Shown here one piece after another: positions 16,670-24,473 of a stretch of 64,000 nucleotides of DNA. The first letter of the stretch is position 1; every line of letters begins with the position of its first letter. Origin of the DNA: Salegentibacter sp. GTDB taxonomy: Bacteria; Bacteroidota; Bacteroidia; Flavobacteriales; Flavobacteriaceae. A model generated the notes under the pieces. It saw nothing but the letters and a program-made list of their open reading frames with translations. It did not search any database and was not told the DNA's origin. The stretch spans positions 3,226,514 to 3,290,513 of the forward strand of contig CP051246.1 of the NCBI GenBank assembly GCA_017795085.1, written 5' to 3'. Made by a program: the position numbers and the translations under genes.

Positions 16670-17928
16670 AACAACACCTCCTTCTGAATTGGAAAATTCT
16701 CAATACTTAGTGAACATTCTTTCAAATGTAAAAAATCGGCACTCAGATATGGATGTAGAGAAGCGGGTGATTGGTGCCCCATGGTCTGACTGATAACTGG
16801 CTGTGAAATCCCATTTTCTAGCAATGAGATTGCCATATGGTGTCGAAAGAGATGAAAACCTTTTCTGTCTCCGGGATTTGTTCTAATGTTTCCTGCTTTC
16901 ATGATTTGCATGGAAATACTATACAGGCTTCCACTCTGTAGTTTTATAAATGGATGAACTTGGGTTAGAAAAACATTCTGACATTTCGTCTCTGGCCTTT
17001 CGTTTATAAGATATTCATAGATTGCATTACCAACTATTGCCCTGAGCGGTAAAGTGAGAGGAACTTCTGTTTTCTGTTGCCTTATATGAATAAGGTCGCT
17101 ATTCCAATCAATATCGGATAGTACTAACCCTGCAATATCACAGGAGCGTAAACCAGTATAAAAAGCAAGTAAACCGATAGCTTTATCACGCAAACTAAGG
17201 GATGAATTCATGCCGGTTAATACCGTCTTGATTTTAGAAGTTTCTTCTTTGGTAAGGTATTGTATGTTTTTTCTTCTTTCACGAAGGGCCGGTAGGTAAG
17301 ACAAAACTGTAGCACAAATATTGTTTGGGAAATAAGGGATACAGGCTTTGATCACGGCTGCAATATTCTTTTTATAGGAACAGCCTCTGCGTAGCTTACC
17401 ATTTTGATAGAAGGTGTCCAACACCGCTTTTTCCGTGATAGCTATCAGTGAAAAAATATTATCCTCCTGCAATGACAATAGAAAGCTTGTCGCATTATGT
17501 GATTCAGTATAAATAGTATCTTCCTTTTTACCTTTCTTTCTTTCCACACTACAATAGGTCGTGATCACAGCTTTAAATTCCTCAGACAAAAGATCATAAG
17601 CCGTTTTCTTGAATATTGGGCTTTTATACGATCTATCAGGATAGATATTTTCTAAGTCAAACCTTGCAATAGCACCAATAATTCCTCGTTTTTCTTGAAG
17701 AACAGAAATAGACTTGGTTCTTTTTGTATGAAATAGGTAGACATCGGTGTAGGAGTTCCACTTTTCAGATTTTGCTTTGGAAAGAATACATTTTATCTCC
17801 CTTTTAAAACATCCAATATAATTTCGAGAGTATTGGTTTTCTTCTAGAAATGTAATGAGTAGGGGATACTTTTCCCGTAAATTTTGTACATCCATAATTG
17901 TTTTTACTTCTTTTAGTGAAGCATACAA
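16666..17928 (-). CDS. Tyrosine recombinase RitA2
   Basis: A 420-residue tyrosine recombinase, the first and longest of the RIT2 trio, with an extended N-terminal half before the catalytic domain. Catalytic residues: R in YTGLRSCDIAGL, K in QQKTEVPLTLPL, HxxR in FHLFRHHMAISL, H in TMGHQSPASLHPYL with Tyr at its end. The start at MYASLKEVKTI is the first ATG after the end repeat; MDVQNLREKY, 11 codons later, is an alternative. The promoter should lie within the ritA end repeat, so binding of the recombinases there may control the operon. Confidence 0.9.
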   Translation of the reverse strand: MYASLKEVKTIMDVQNLREKYPLLITFLEENQYSRNYIGCFKREIKCILSKAKSEKWNSYTDVYLFHTKRTKSISVLQEKRGIIGAIARFDLENIYPDRSYKSPIFKKTAYDLLSEEFKAVITTYCSVERKKGKKEDTIYTESHNATSFLLSLQEDNIFSLIAITEKAVLDTFYQNGKLRRGCSYKKNIAAVIKACIPYFPNNICATVLSYLPALRERRKNIQYLTKEETSKIKTVLTGMNSSLSLRDKAIGLLAFYTGLRSCDIAGLVLSDIDWNSDLIHIRQQKTEVPLTLPLRAIVGNAIYEYLINERPETKCQNVFLTQVHPFIKLQSGSLYSISMQIMKAGNIRTNPGDRKGFHLFRHHMAISLLENGISQPVISQTMGHQSPASLHPYLSADFLHLKECSLSIENFPIQKEVLL

Positions 17929-17977
17929 TTTAGATTAAAAATCCACACCTATATTTATTTTGTTGGCTAAAAATCAA

Positions 17978-18021
17978 GTAATTACACTTAAAGGTTTGGA
18001 TTTTATTTTTGTTTGGATAAC
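17978..18021 (-). repeat. RIT2 terminal inverted repeat, ritA end
   Basis: Partner of 14588-14631. The sites GTTTGGAT lie at 17994-18001 and 18011-18018, and a weaker inverted site ATCCACAC at 17941-17948. The spacing is the mirror image of the other end. Confidence 0.92.
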
Positions 18022-18120
18022 TAAGATCATGGATCCGGGGGCCTTGTCCTGTGCCCAGATATGGTATCCCTGCAAGCTCTAAACATTTTCTGAACCAACT
18101 ACGTATCCTATGAAAAGCAC
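18021..18120 (-). pseudogene. ritB1, middle fragment (second of three pieces)
   Basis: Read on the minus strand, this 100-bp stretch encodes SAFHRIRSWFRKCLELAG then IPYLGTGQGPRIHDL, the segment that precedes the HxxR motif in RitB-type recombinases. It joins without a frame break to the 3' piece through the shared CTTAG. At its other end (about 18120) it meets the IS110-family element. It also holds the right-hand CTAAG duplication of RIT2 (18021-18025). Confidence 0.85.
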
Positions 18121-18183
18121 TAATCCAGTTCTTTAAATATAATATTTTATTTTCAATTATCTCATAATGATGATATTGTGGTG

Positions 18184-18224
18184 TTGAAATGTTGATAATC
18201 CTATCGGAATTATCAACATTTCAA
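18184..18224. repeat. Strong hairpin in the 3' non-coding part of the IS110-family element
   Basis: Sixteen-base perfect arms (18184-18199 and 18209-18224, starting TTGAAATGTTGATAAT) enclose a 9-base loop. No T-run follows on either strand, so it does not look like a plain terminator. It may be part of a structured RNA of the element. Confidence 0.6.
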
Positions 18225-18420
18225 TGCCTTTAAATAACTTGCTCCGCATCCTATATGTGATCAACCCGTATTGGTCGTCACCAGCATCTGTATGATTATA
18301 AGTTATAATAAACCCGTCCACTTGCTATAAAAATGTGATTCCAATACCTTGGATCACCTACGGTGTTTTGTGGTACGAGCTTTTAATACTTCTTTGTGAG
18401 CTTTGTTATTAGTTATTTCT

Positions 18421-19476
18421 TTATTCTATGACCCCTATCTCATAAGGAATTTCTGTTTTGATTACTGCCAAAGTCCTGCTCAATAACTTTCGCGCGACCT
18501 TGATTATTATTGACTTGACGTTCTTCCCCAAATGCCGGCGGTAATACGCCTGCATTATAGGATCCGTTCTGATGGCCTGCCAGGAGGCCTCTATAAAATA
18601 GCTCCGCATCAATCGATGGGCGCGCATTGTAATGCCTGTGCTCTTTTGGTTGTCGCCACTTTGGTGTATGCTCGGTGCCAACCCGACATAGCCCGCCAAA
18701 TGTTTTATATTATTGAAGCGTCGCAAATCACCAAGCTCGCAGATGATGCCGCAGGCAACAATCCCCCCGATGCCCGGAACACTTCTTAAAAGATAGTAGT
18801 CTTTCTTGTAATTCTTGCGGCAATAGGCACGCATTTTTGATGAGACATCACGCAGCTCCTGGTCTATGAACCTGAAGCTTCGCATTCTGCTATCCAGTGT
18901 CTCACGTGCCGGAGGATATTTAAAAATTACCCCGTCAACCCAATCACGGAACTTATGGCTCCAATGGTCGTTGTCGAATTCATCGGGAATGGCAATGCCA
19001 AAGTACAGCAACTGCATCTTTATAAAGCTCTTTACGCGCCTGTAGTCCTTGACCAAATCGTTCCTTCTCCTGAAAAGGCTGCGCAATTGCTCCCGCTCCA
19101 CATCGGGAACGTGAATACCGTCAAGCCAGCCATCTTTAAGCTCCCTGCTTATCAACTGGGCATCTATTTTATCGGTCTTGGTATATTTTTCCTTGCCCTT
19201 GCGATGGATATCGGCAGGGTTAACTACAAGGGAATTCCAGCCATATGTTTCAAAGCTACGGTGGGCGTAATACCCACAACAGCCTGCCTCATAGGCCGTA
19301 GTAATCTCGTGTTCGGGAAAATGTTTGGCTACATACTCATATAGTACTTCAGGCTTCGGGGGCATAGCAAAGGATTTGCCGCCGAATAGATCGGTGGCGC
19401 AATGAACTTTCCAGCTCCGCTTGTGAATGTCGATGCCAATGTATAACTTTGGTTGGGCAGTGGGTTCTAATTTCAT
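18421..19476 (-). CDS. IS110/IS1111-family transposase
   Basis: The 351-residue protein has the two domains of the family. The N-terminal RuvC-like DEDD nuclease begins YIGIDIHKRSWKVHCA (first Asp), with Glu in TTAYEAGCCGYY and Asp residues in YTKTDKIDAQL. The C-terminal Transposase_20 domain has LLRSVPGIGGIVACGII and YVGLAPSIHQSGDNQKS, where the serine of QSGD is the conserved catalytic serine. Both active-site halves look intact and the frame is unbroken. Family members choose target and donor through a bridge RNA made from their own non-coding end. Confidence 0.92.
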   Translation of the reverse strand: MKLEPTAQPKLYIGIDIHKRSWKVHCATDLFGGKSFAMPPKPEVLYEYVAKHFPEHEITTAYEAGCCGYYAHRSFETYGWNSLVVNPADIHRKGKEKYTKTDKIDAQLISRELKDGWLDGIHVPDVEREQLRSLFRRRNDLVKDYRRVKSFIKMQLLYFGIAIPDEFDNDHWSHKFRDWVDGVIFKYPPARETLDSRMRSFRFIDQELRDVSSKMRAYCRKNYKKDYYLLRSVPGIGGIVACGIICELGDLRRFNNIKHLAGYVGLAPSIHQSGDNQKSTGITMRAHRLMRSYFIEASWQAIRTDPIMQAYYRRHLGKNVKSIIIKVARKLLSRTLAVIKTEIPYEIGVIE

Positions 19477-19497
19477 ATCTTATTGTTTTGGTGAACT

Positions 19498-20205
19498 TTA
19501 AAGATACGAGACTCGCTGCTTTTTCATAGATGCTCCTTGTTTACATTTATTGCCTTCAAGATTACAAAAGAAGTAACATGGTCTTATAGATGGAAGTCGG
19601 TTTCTGTACTCTAAATAGTCGCTACAGGCCTGTACCAAAGATTCTGCAATTGGAATGATACGTTGTTTTCCGTTTTTAGAGTCATTTACCCGGATATACT
19701 TATTCTCGAGATTGATGTCGTCATCCTTCAGGTCAAGTGCTTCACCAATACGTATTCCTGTAGCATACAACACCCGCACAAGAACTGGCATACAAAATAA
19801 GTTTGTATTATGGTTCCTGACCCTTAACCTTAATTCATCGCAAGCTTTAAGCAGTGCATCTATTTCTTCTTTAGTGTAGATGTAGGGAACAAAATTATTT
19901 TTAGGACAAGACGAAAGCTTGGGAATATAAGAAGCAATGCCCATATCATTCATATATGAAGAGAGCTTGGCCAGCATCAGAACCCTATGGTAGTGGTATT
20001 CTTTGGATTCATTCTGTCGCCTTTTTGCAACTAAGTCCGCAAAGGGTTTTGTAATGCCTTTTGAAGACTGGTTGGTTGTTATTGCCAGTTCATCTATTCT
20101 TGATAATGCAAAGGTTTCAGTAACATATCTAAAGCCTAAATTTCGTTTGAGTTGTATGAACTGCTTTATGTGCTGCCCATAAATACTGTGGTAATTCTTA
20201 GCCAT
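19498..20205 (-). pseudogene. ritB1, 5' part (first of three pieces)
   Basis: The frame starts at an ATG overlapping the ritA1 stop by 8 bp and encodes the core-binding domain and the first catalytic residues: R in ATGIRIGEALDL and K in NDSKNGKQRIIPI. The recombinase signal ends near GNKCKQGASM (about 19525); the last nine or so codons belong to the inserted IS110-family element. The remaining two pieces are at 18021-18120 and 14337-14561. Together they would make a protein of about 310 residues, as RitB2. As it stands the product lacks HxxR, H and Tyr and cannot be active. Confidence 0.9.
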
Positions 20206-21472
20206 AGAATTTACCTCCTCCCTGCGTATAAAAGTCAGTACTCACTGGTGGCACATCGAGCATGCATTGTTGCATGGATCTCAGATCTATCCTGAGATAA
20301 TATGTTGTGGAATTAGTGTCCTGATGACCCAGCACTTCTGATATTACGGGAAGTGCTGTGCTTTTTTCCAACAAACGCAGTCCCAGACTATGGCGCAGGG
20401 CATGTGGACCAAAGCGTCTGTCCTTGGTATCAATACCGGCCTTTCTCATAGCTCGCTGTACAACATGAGTAACAACATTACTTGTTGTAAATCTGCTGTA
20501 AGGTGGGCGTGCTGTAAGTAAAATGTAAGGCTCATCAGATTCTGGCCTGCCATGTTTTAGATAGTCGATAATAGCATTTCCTACATCTGGAAGTAGCGGT
20601 AACACCAACTGTTTACCTGTCTTGTATTGTGGTATTACAATCGTATTGTTTTCCCAGTTCAGGTGTTCAAACTTAAGCCGAGAGATGTCAGAAGCTCGGA
20701 GTCCAAGTCTTGCTGCTATTAGGATGATAACGTAATTGCGTTTTCCTGTGGAACTGGCCCTATCTCCAGAAGCGATCAAATGCTTAACTTCTTCTTTAGT
20801 GTAATTGGAAGGAAGTTTTGGTTGCTGTACTATTTTATGACGGGGAATCTTTTCAGAATAATCTATATCTAGATAATTTTCTTCAAAAAGATACTTTATG
20901 AAGCCACGCAATGTCGTAATGGTAATTATAACAACCGTTTTCTTGGAAGCGTCGTACTGATTGATGAAATGTAGCAATAGTACCAAGTCAATATCTGCTA
21001 TTCTGGAAATGCCCTGCTTCTCACAATACATCATGAATTCGTAAAGATGACGCTGGTAATTGTGATAGGTAGTTCTGGAAGGGTTTGATTGTTTCTTATG
21101 ATGTAAAAACTTCACAATGGCCTTGCCTATATGACCTTTAAATTCCAATGGATACCTTGACGGTCGCGCCGGAACATTAATCTTCTTCGTCTTAGAAAAT
21201 TCAGTCAGCATCTTAATGCCGTTGTAAGTAACACTCTGATTTCTTGTTAAATCTTGCTTGGCCTTATCACCAAACTTATTGGATAAATACTTCTTCCCAA
21301 CGTTTTCATCATAAGTTTCAATACCATTGGCAAACATGAACTCTCTAAGTTGCCTCCAAATTCTTCTGTACATACCTGAGGTCTTTAAAGCATAGCCAAG
21401 TTCTTGTTCAAGATAATTGCCAGCATTGTTTGTTAGCTCATTGAACGCTGTAATTTGTTTGATCATAATCAT
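20198..21472 (-). CDS. Tyrosine recombinase RitA1
   Basis: A 424-residue tyrosine recombinase, first gene of RIT1 and intact. Catalytic residues: R in RLGLRASDISRL, K in QYKTGKQLVLPL, HxxR in PHALRHSLGLRL, H in VLGHQDTNSTTYY with Tyr in the same segment. The length and the long N-terminal half match RitA2. The stop overlaps the ritB1 start. Because ritB1 is destroyed while ritA1 and ritC1 are whole, RIT1 is probably immobile unless a RitB is supplied from elsewhere. Confidence 0.92.
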   Translation of the reverse strand: MIMIKQITAFNELTNNAGNYLEQELGYALKTSGMYRRIWRQLREFMFANGIETYDENVGKKYLSNKFGDKAKQDLTRNQSVTYNGIKMLTEFSKTKKINVPARPSRYPLEFKGHIGKAIVKFLHHKKQSNPSRTTYHNYQRHLYEFMMYCEKQGISRIADIDLVLLLHFINQYDASKKTVVIITITTLRGFIKYLFEENYLDIDYSEKIPRHKIVQQPKLPSNYTKEEVKHLIASGDRASSTGKRNYVIILIAARLGLRASDISRLKFEHLNWENNTIVIPQYKTGKQLVLPLLPDVGNAIIDYLKHGRPESDEPYILLTARPPYSRFTTSNVVTHVVQRAMRKAGIDTKDRRFGPHALRHSLGLRLLEKSTALPVISEVLGHQDTNSTTYYLRIDLRSMQQCMLDVPPVSTDFYTQGGGKFYG

Positions 21473-21481
21473 TAAATTTTA

Positions 21482-21498
21482 TGTGAATATTATTCACA
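21482..21498. promoter_or_regulatory. Small palindrome upstream of ritA1
   Basis: TGTGAAT and ATTCACA flank a 3-base centre, 9 bp before the ritA1 start. Its position suits an operator, but that is inference. Further out lies TTATGTAAAGT (21531-21541), the inner inverted site of this end of RIT1. Confidence 0.35.
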
Positions 21499-21584
21499 AA
21501 ATAAAATGATCGATGTGTAAACTAATACTGTTATGTAAAGTGGATGATTAACAAAACATTGAATAGCATTGATTTATCTAAAAA

Positions 21585-21616
21585 ACTTTACATAATAATT
21601 TACTCTACATAATGCA
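21585..21616 (-). repeat. RIT1 terminal inverted repeat, ritA end
   Basis: Partner of 13246-13277, equal at 31 of 32 positions. It contains the sites at 21600-21612 (exact motif TTACTCTACATAA) and 21583-21595 (variant), with a third inverted site at 21531-21543. The spacings mirror the other end to the base. Confidence 0.9.
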
Positions 21617-21902
21617 TTAAAATAACTGCGGTTGTCAAGCTCTTTAAAAGTACGGCAAACAGGATGCGAACATCCACTAAAGTACCTGTGATACCTCCAT
21701 TTGAAACCTCATAAATTCCTTTTACCTTATTAGCGTTATTGAGCAACATTATTTTAAAGGTTTCGTGCAGTTCAATTGTTTCTTTGTTCCATTGGCTGTA
21801 GGCTATATCGGCAGCACTTTGGGAACAGGTTACTTTGGGAAGCAAATTTGCCTTTGTGCTTCCGCTGTAACTTATGGCTATTTCATTAACTTTGCTTTTC
21901 AT
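21612..21902 (-). pseudogene. radC: radC-like gene, 5' part (cut by RIT1)
   Basis: The frame starts MKSKVNEIAISYSGSTKANL and ends in LLKSLTTAVILMH before running into the RIT1 end repeat, which adds a few codons and a stop. GGITGTLVDVRILFAVLLKS is the usual RadC segment before the HNHPSG motif, and that motif lies in the 3' part at 13058-13230. The gene belongs to the mobilizable element and would sit between ssb and the 65-residue gene on this strand. In such elements the role of RadC-like proteins is unknown; the old link to DNA repair is not firm. Confidence 0.88.
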
Positions 21903-21977
21903 TATTTTTCAATTATTTGTGAATGATGAATAAGAGGGCGCAACTTTCGACGGGAACGCCCTCTTAAATTTTAAGGA

Positions 21978-22322
21978 TTACTTATCGCTTTTATTGCCAA
22001 GTAAAAGCACTTCCTTTGCTTCCACTTCGGTTACATAGCGTTGATTGCCATCATCGGTGGTATAGGTACGGGTTCTCAATTTTCCCGTAATAGCGATTTC
22101 CTTTCCCCTGCCTACATAGTTTTCGATAATTTTGGCTGTTTTGCCCCAAGCTACGACGGTGTGCCAGTCAGTGGACTGTACTTTTTCGCCCTTGTTGTTT
22201 TTGTAGTGTTCATTTGTGGCGATTGAAAAACGGGCTACTTTTTTTCCGCTTTCAAGGTTGGTAATGGTTGGTTCTTGACCAACGTTTCCGATTAACTGTA
22301 CGTGATTTCTTAAAGTACTCAT
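21978..22322 (-). CDS. ssb: Single-stranded DNA-binding protein of the mobile element
   Basis: The protein begins MSTLRNHVQLIGNVGQEPTI (ATG at 22322; the open frame extends 13 codons further up without a likely start). It is one OB-fold of 114 residues with the SSB core, including FSIATNEHY, TDWHTVVAWGKTA and GRGKEIAITGKLRTRTY. It lacks the usual acidic C-terminal tip of chromosomal SSB and stops shortly after the OB fold (LLGNKSDK), as is common for SSBs on mobile elements. It would coat the single strand during transfer or replication. radC follows 76 bp downstream. Confidence 0.92.
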   Translation of the reverse strand: MSTLRNHVQLIGNVGQEPTITNLESGKKVARFSIATNEHYKNNKGEKVQSTDWHTVVAWGKTAKIIENYVGRGKEIAITGKLRTRTYTTDDGNQRYVTEVEAKEVLLLGNKSDK

Positions 22323-22332
22323 AATAAAATAT

Positions 22333-22503
22333 TTAAGGATTAATAATGCTATCTGAACCATTCAGACAGTTTGCGTTTCTATTTTTTTGAAGTGGTTTAC
22401 TTATTATATCTTGAGCGTTTTCCTTTTTTGTTTTTTTTGGTGCCGCTTCCTTTTTGATGTTTTTGTACGATTTCATAAGATTCATTTTAGATTTACTTCC
22501 CAT
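22333..22503 (-). CDS. Small basic protein upstream of ssb (uncertain)
   Basis: A 56-codon frame starting MGSKSKMNLMKSYKNIKKEA and rich in K, N and S. It ends 10 bp before the ssb start on the same strand. The composition suits a nucleic-acid-binding tail, but there is no recognisable motif, and the frame could be chance in an A-rich leader. Confidence 0.3.
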   Translation of the reverse strand: MGSKSKMNLMKSYKNIKKEAAPKKTKKENAQDIISKPLQKNRNANCLNGSDSIINP

Positions 22504-22584
22504 AGCGCCCTCGCTGTTACCTTTTTTTGTTGCTGATACAGTTTCAATATTTGGAATTGATAAGGACTTATAAAAGGGAGGCAC

Positions 22585-23090
22585 GACCGGTTATGCAGTC
22601 CGTTCAACTTCCAAATGTTGGTATTTTGCTGTCAAAAAAAGGGAGGGACAGTGAGGGTGCGGGAGTAGGTCTAAAGGCTCTTGTGAAGTACCAATACATA
22701 GGAAGCGGTACCAAATGATTAAATGGAATTCCGATTGAGCGGACTCCATTCACGATTTCGGATTGGGAATGTAGTGTTCCTTCCCAGAGTATCGGGAAGG
22801 GTTAACGGAATGGAAAGGAGAAATTGAGGATGGTGTCCAAGACTTTTTTTAGGGAAGCTCTTTGTCTGGAATGGAGCTTTTCGCGAAATGGATGGGAATG
22901 TGCTGAGCGGATTATGAAAACTGATTACTCATTGAGGTAAAGTATATGAAATATAATATTATCTGTGGAATAATCTAGTCTTAGTTAAAGGTTACCAATA
23001 TTGAAAAGTACTGATATTCGGAAGAATATAATTTTAAATAAATATATTCGTGGCCTTATAACTAATTAGCTCTCATTTAAACCAAACTCA
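22585..23090. other. Non-coding stretch, probable end of the mobilizable element
   Basis: I see no convincing gene. The first 300 bp are richer in G than the surroundings and contain a short inverted pair around TTCCCAGAGTATCGGGAAG (about 22783-22801). The last 150 bp are very A/T-rich and form the upstream region of the SIR2-like gene. The junction of the mobile element with neighbouring DNA probably lies here, but no direct repeat could be matched by eye. Confidence 0.4.
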
Positions 23091-23096
23091 GTGAAT

Positions 23097-24143
23097 ATGA
23101 CAAAAAAAGAAGGCATTAATCAAGTATTTGGTGGTGGTGGGCACGTAGTTATTTTAGGTGCAGGTGCTAGTATTGCTTCCACTTATCGAAATGATGAAAA
23201 GAATGGTAAAAGGTTACCATCTATGGATAACTTTTCTGAATTACTAAGCTTAGAAAATATTATAAAACAGATACCAGAGAAATTAAGAGAAAATAATTTT
23301 GAAAAACTATACGGAAATCTCCATCGAGAAAACCCGAACTCAGATATTTTAAAGGAGATTGAAGATAAAATCCAAAATTATTTTGGAAATATGGAACTTC
23401 CTGACGAACCAACTATTTATGATTATATGGTTTTATCGCTTAGGGGAAAGGATCTTATTGCAACATTTAATTGGGATCCATTTCTTTACCAAGCTTGGGT
23501 TAGAATCCGAAAGTTCACAAACGACTTGCCGAGACTCTCATTTCTTCACGGGAATGTTGCAATTGGATATAGTAAAGAAGACAAAAGATGTGGACCAGTA
23601 GGAATGCAAGTTAGAGAAGATGGTGGATTTCTTGAACCAACAAAATTATTATATCCTGTAGAGCAAAAGAATTACACTGATGACGAATTTATTAATTTAG
23701 AATGGGATAGAGTTAAATTTTGGCTCGCAAAAGAAAACGGAACGGTCAGAGCAACAATTTTCGGATATGGTGCTCCAGTTTCTGATGTCGAAGCTGTTTC
23801 TTTATTAAATGACGCTTGGGGAACTCCAGATGATAGACAAATGGAGCAATTTGAAGTTATTGATATAACTCCCGAAAAAGAATTACGTAAAAGATGGGAT
23901 GGTTTTATACATAGCTCACACTATGATGTGACGTCTAATTATTTTGGATCTTCATTAGCACATAATCCAAGGCGAACGAGTGAAAGCTATTTCAGTATTT
24001 ACCAACCTTTAACCCCATCTGAATCTATAAGAGCTAGTAATCCTGTACCTCAGAACTTTAAAACGTTGGAGGAGTTATGGGAATGGCATAAACCTCTAAT
24101 AGAAGCTGAAGAAAGAGCTGAAAAGATAAAAAACGAAAGCTAA
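23097..24143 (+). CDS. SIR2-like protein, probable NAD+-consuming defence factor
   Basis: A 348-residue protein with a SIR2-type Rossmann fold. VVILGAGASIAS (residues about 18-29) is the NAD-binding glycine motif, TFNWDPF (about 124) gives the conserved Asn and Asp, and SFLHGN (about 149) gives the catalytic His position. A later IFGYGAPVSD fits the second nucleotide contact. There is no zinc ribbon of the CxxC type, which argues against a protein deacetylase and for the SIR2_2 class found in antiphage systems, where these domains hydrolyse NAD+. A GTG six bases upstream is an alternative start. It stands alone, without the HerA, Argonaute or SLOG partner seen in known systems. Confidence 0.78.
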   Translation: MTKKEGINQVFGGGGHVVILGAGASIASTYRNDEKNGKRLPSMDNFSELLSLENIIKQIPEKLRENNFEKLYGNLHRENPNSDILKEIEDKIQNYFGNMELPDEPTIYDYMVLSLRGKDLIATFNWDPFLYQAWVRIRKFTNDLPRLSFLHGNVAIGYSKEDKRCGPVGMQVREDGGFLEPTKLLYPVEQKNYTDDEFINLEWDRVKFWLAKENGTVRATIFGYGAPVSDVEAVSLLNDAWGTPDDRQMEQFEVIDITPEKELRKRWDGFIHSSHYDVTSNYFGSSLAHNPRRTSESYFSIYQPLTPSESIRASNPVPQNFKTLEELWEWHKPLIEAEERAEKIKNES

Positions 24144-24473
24144 CACTCCCCTAAATTATCTACTTAAACCACATAAATAATCTTACAAAACGTTAACTGC
24201 GAAAATCAAAAACTCAGCTTAAAGAATTAACCCAAAATTTATATCTTAGCAATCTGTTTTATTAATTTCACATATTATCTAAGTCTTTCTCAAAAGACAG
24301 TCTCGACAAAACGAGTACTTAACGCTTAGAAATCTTCCGATTTTTTATGCGTAGATAATCATATTCAATTATTTCATCAAAATTTTAAACAAGAACAATT
24401 GATTGTGAATCGGTTGTTTGATCACTTTACGATGTATTCAACATTTCAATAAGTGATAATGCAGTGATTAAAA
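24144..24473. other. Non-coding stretch between the SIR2-like and methyltransferase genes
   Basis: A/T-rich, with no gene or clear terminator that I can support. A weak match to a Bacteroidota promoter may lie in its last third, upstream of the methyltransferase start, but I cannot define it. Confidence 0.5.

Larger units (their letters stand above)
14562..18020 (-). mobile_element. RIT2: complete recombinase-in-trio element inserted in ritB1
   Basis: This 3,459-bp element carries three overlapping tyrosine recombinase genes in the order ritA2-ritB2-ritC2 on the minus strand (overlaps of 4 bp each). It has 44-bp inverted repeats near its ends (14588-14631 and 17978-18021, 42 of 44 positions equal) and a 5-bp direct duplication CTAAG of the target. 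The ritC end has 26 bp outside the repeat that include a 22-bp palindrome; the ritA end has none. All three genes look intact, so the copy may still move. Its proteins clearly differ from those of RIT1, so it is a different family member. Confidence 0.92.
18121..19524 (-). mobile_element. IS110/IS1111-family insertion sequence in ritB1
   Basis: The element carries one DEDD transposase gene and about 300 bp of non-coding DNA downstream of it, while only about 50 bp precede the start codon. No inverted repeats or target duplication are evident, as usual for this family, so the ends (about 18121 and about 19524) are set from where the ritB1 coding signal stops and resumes. A long 3' flank is the arrangement of the IS1111 group, whose guide (bridge) RNA comes from that side. 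Confidence 0.75.
13231..21611 (-). mobile_element. RIT1: recombinase-in-trio element inserted in radC
   Basis: This element holds three tandem overlapping tyrosine recombinase genes: ritA1 (20198-21472), ritB1 (in three pieces) and ritC1 (13337-14398). It is bounded by 32-bp inverted repeats at 13246-13277 and 21585-21616 that differ at one base. It now spans about 8.4 kb because RIT2 (3.46 kb) and an IS110-family element (about 1.4 kb) sit inside it; without them it would be about 3.5 kb, almost the size of RIT2. The likely target duplication is ATGCA (13226-13230 and 21612-21616), which restores the radC frame. It also overlaps the end palindrome and the repeat, so the exact boundary is uncertain. 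Confidence 0.85.

Noticed and set aside
13337..21472. Tn554-type transposon (tnpA-tnpB-tnpC)
   Set aside because: All three genes of each trio carry tyrosine recombinase active sites with overlapping order A-B-C; Tn554 TnpC is not a recombinase of this kind, and Tn554 makes no inverted-repeat ends like these.
22527..22718. Plus-strand frame near the end of the mobilizable element
   Set aside because: No motif or context, and it lies antisense to the ssb leader region.
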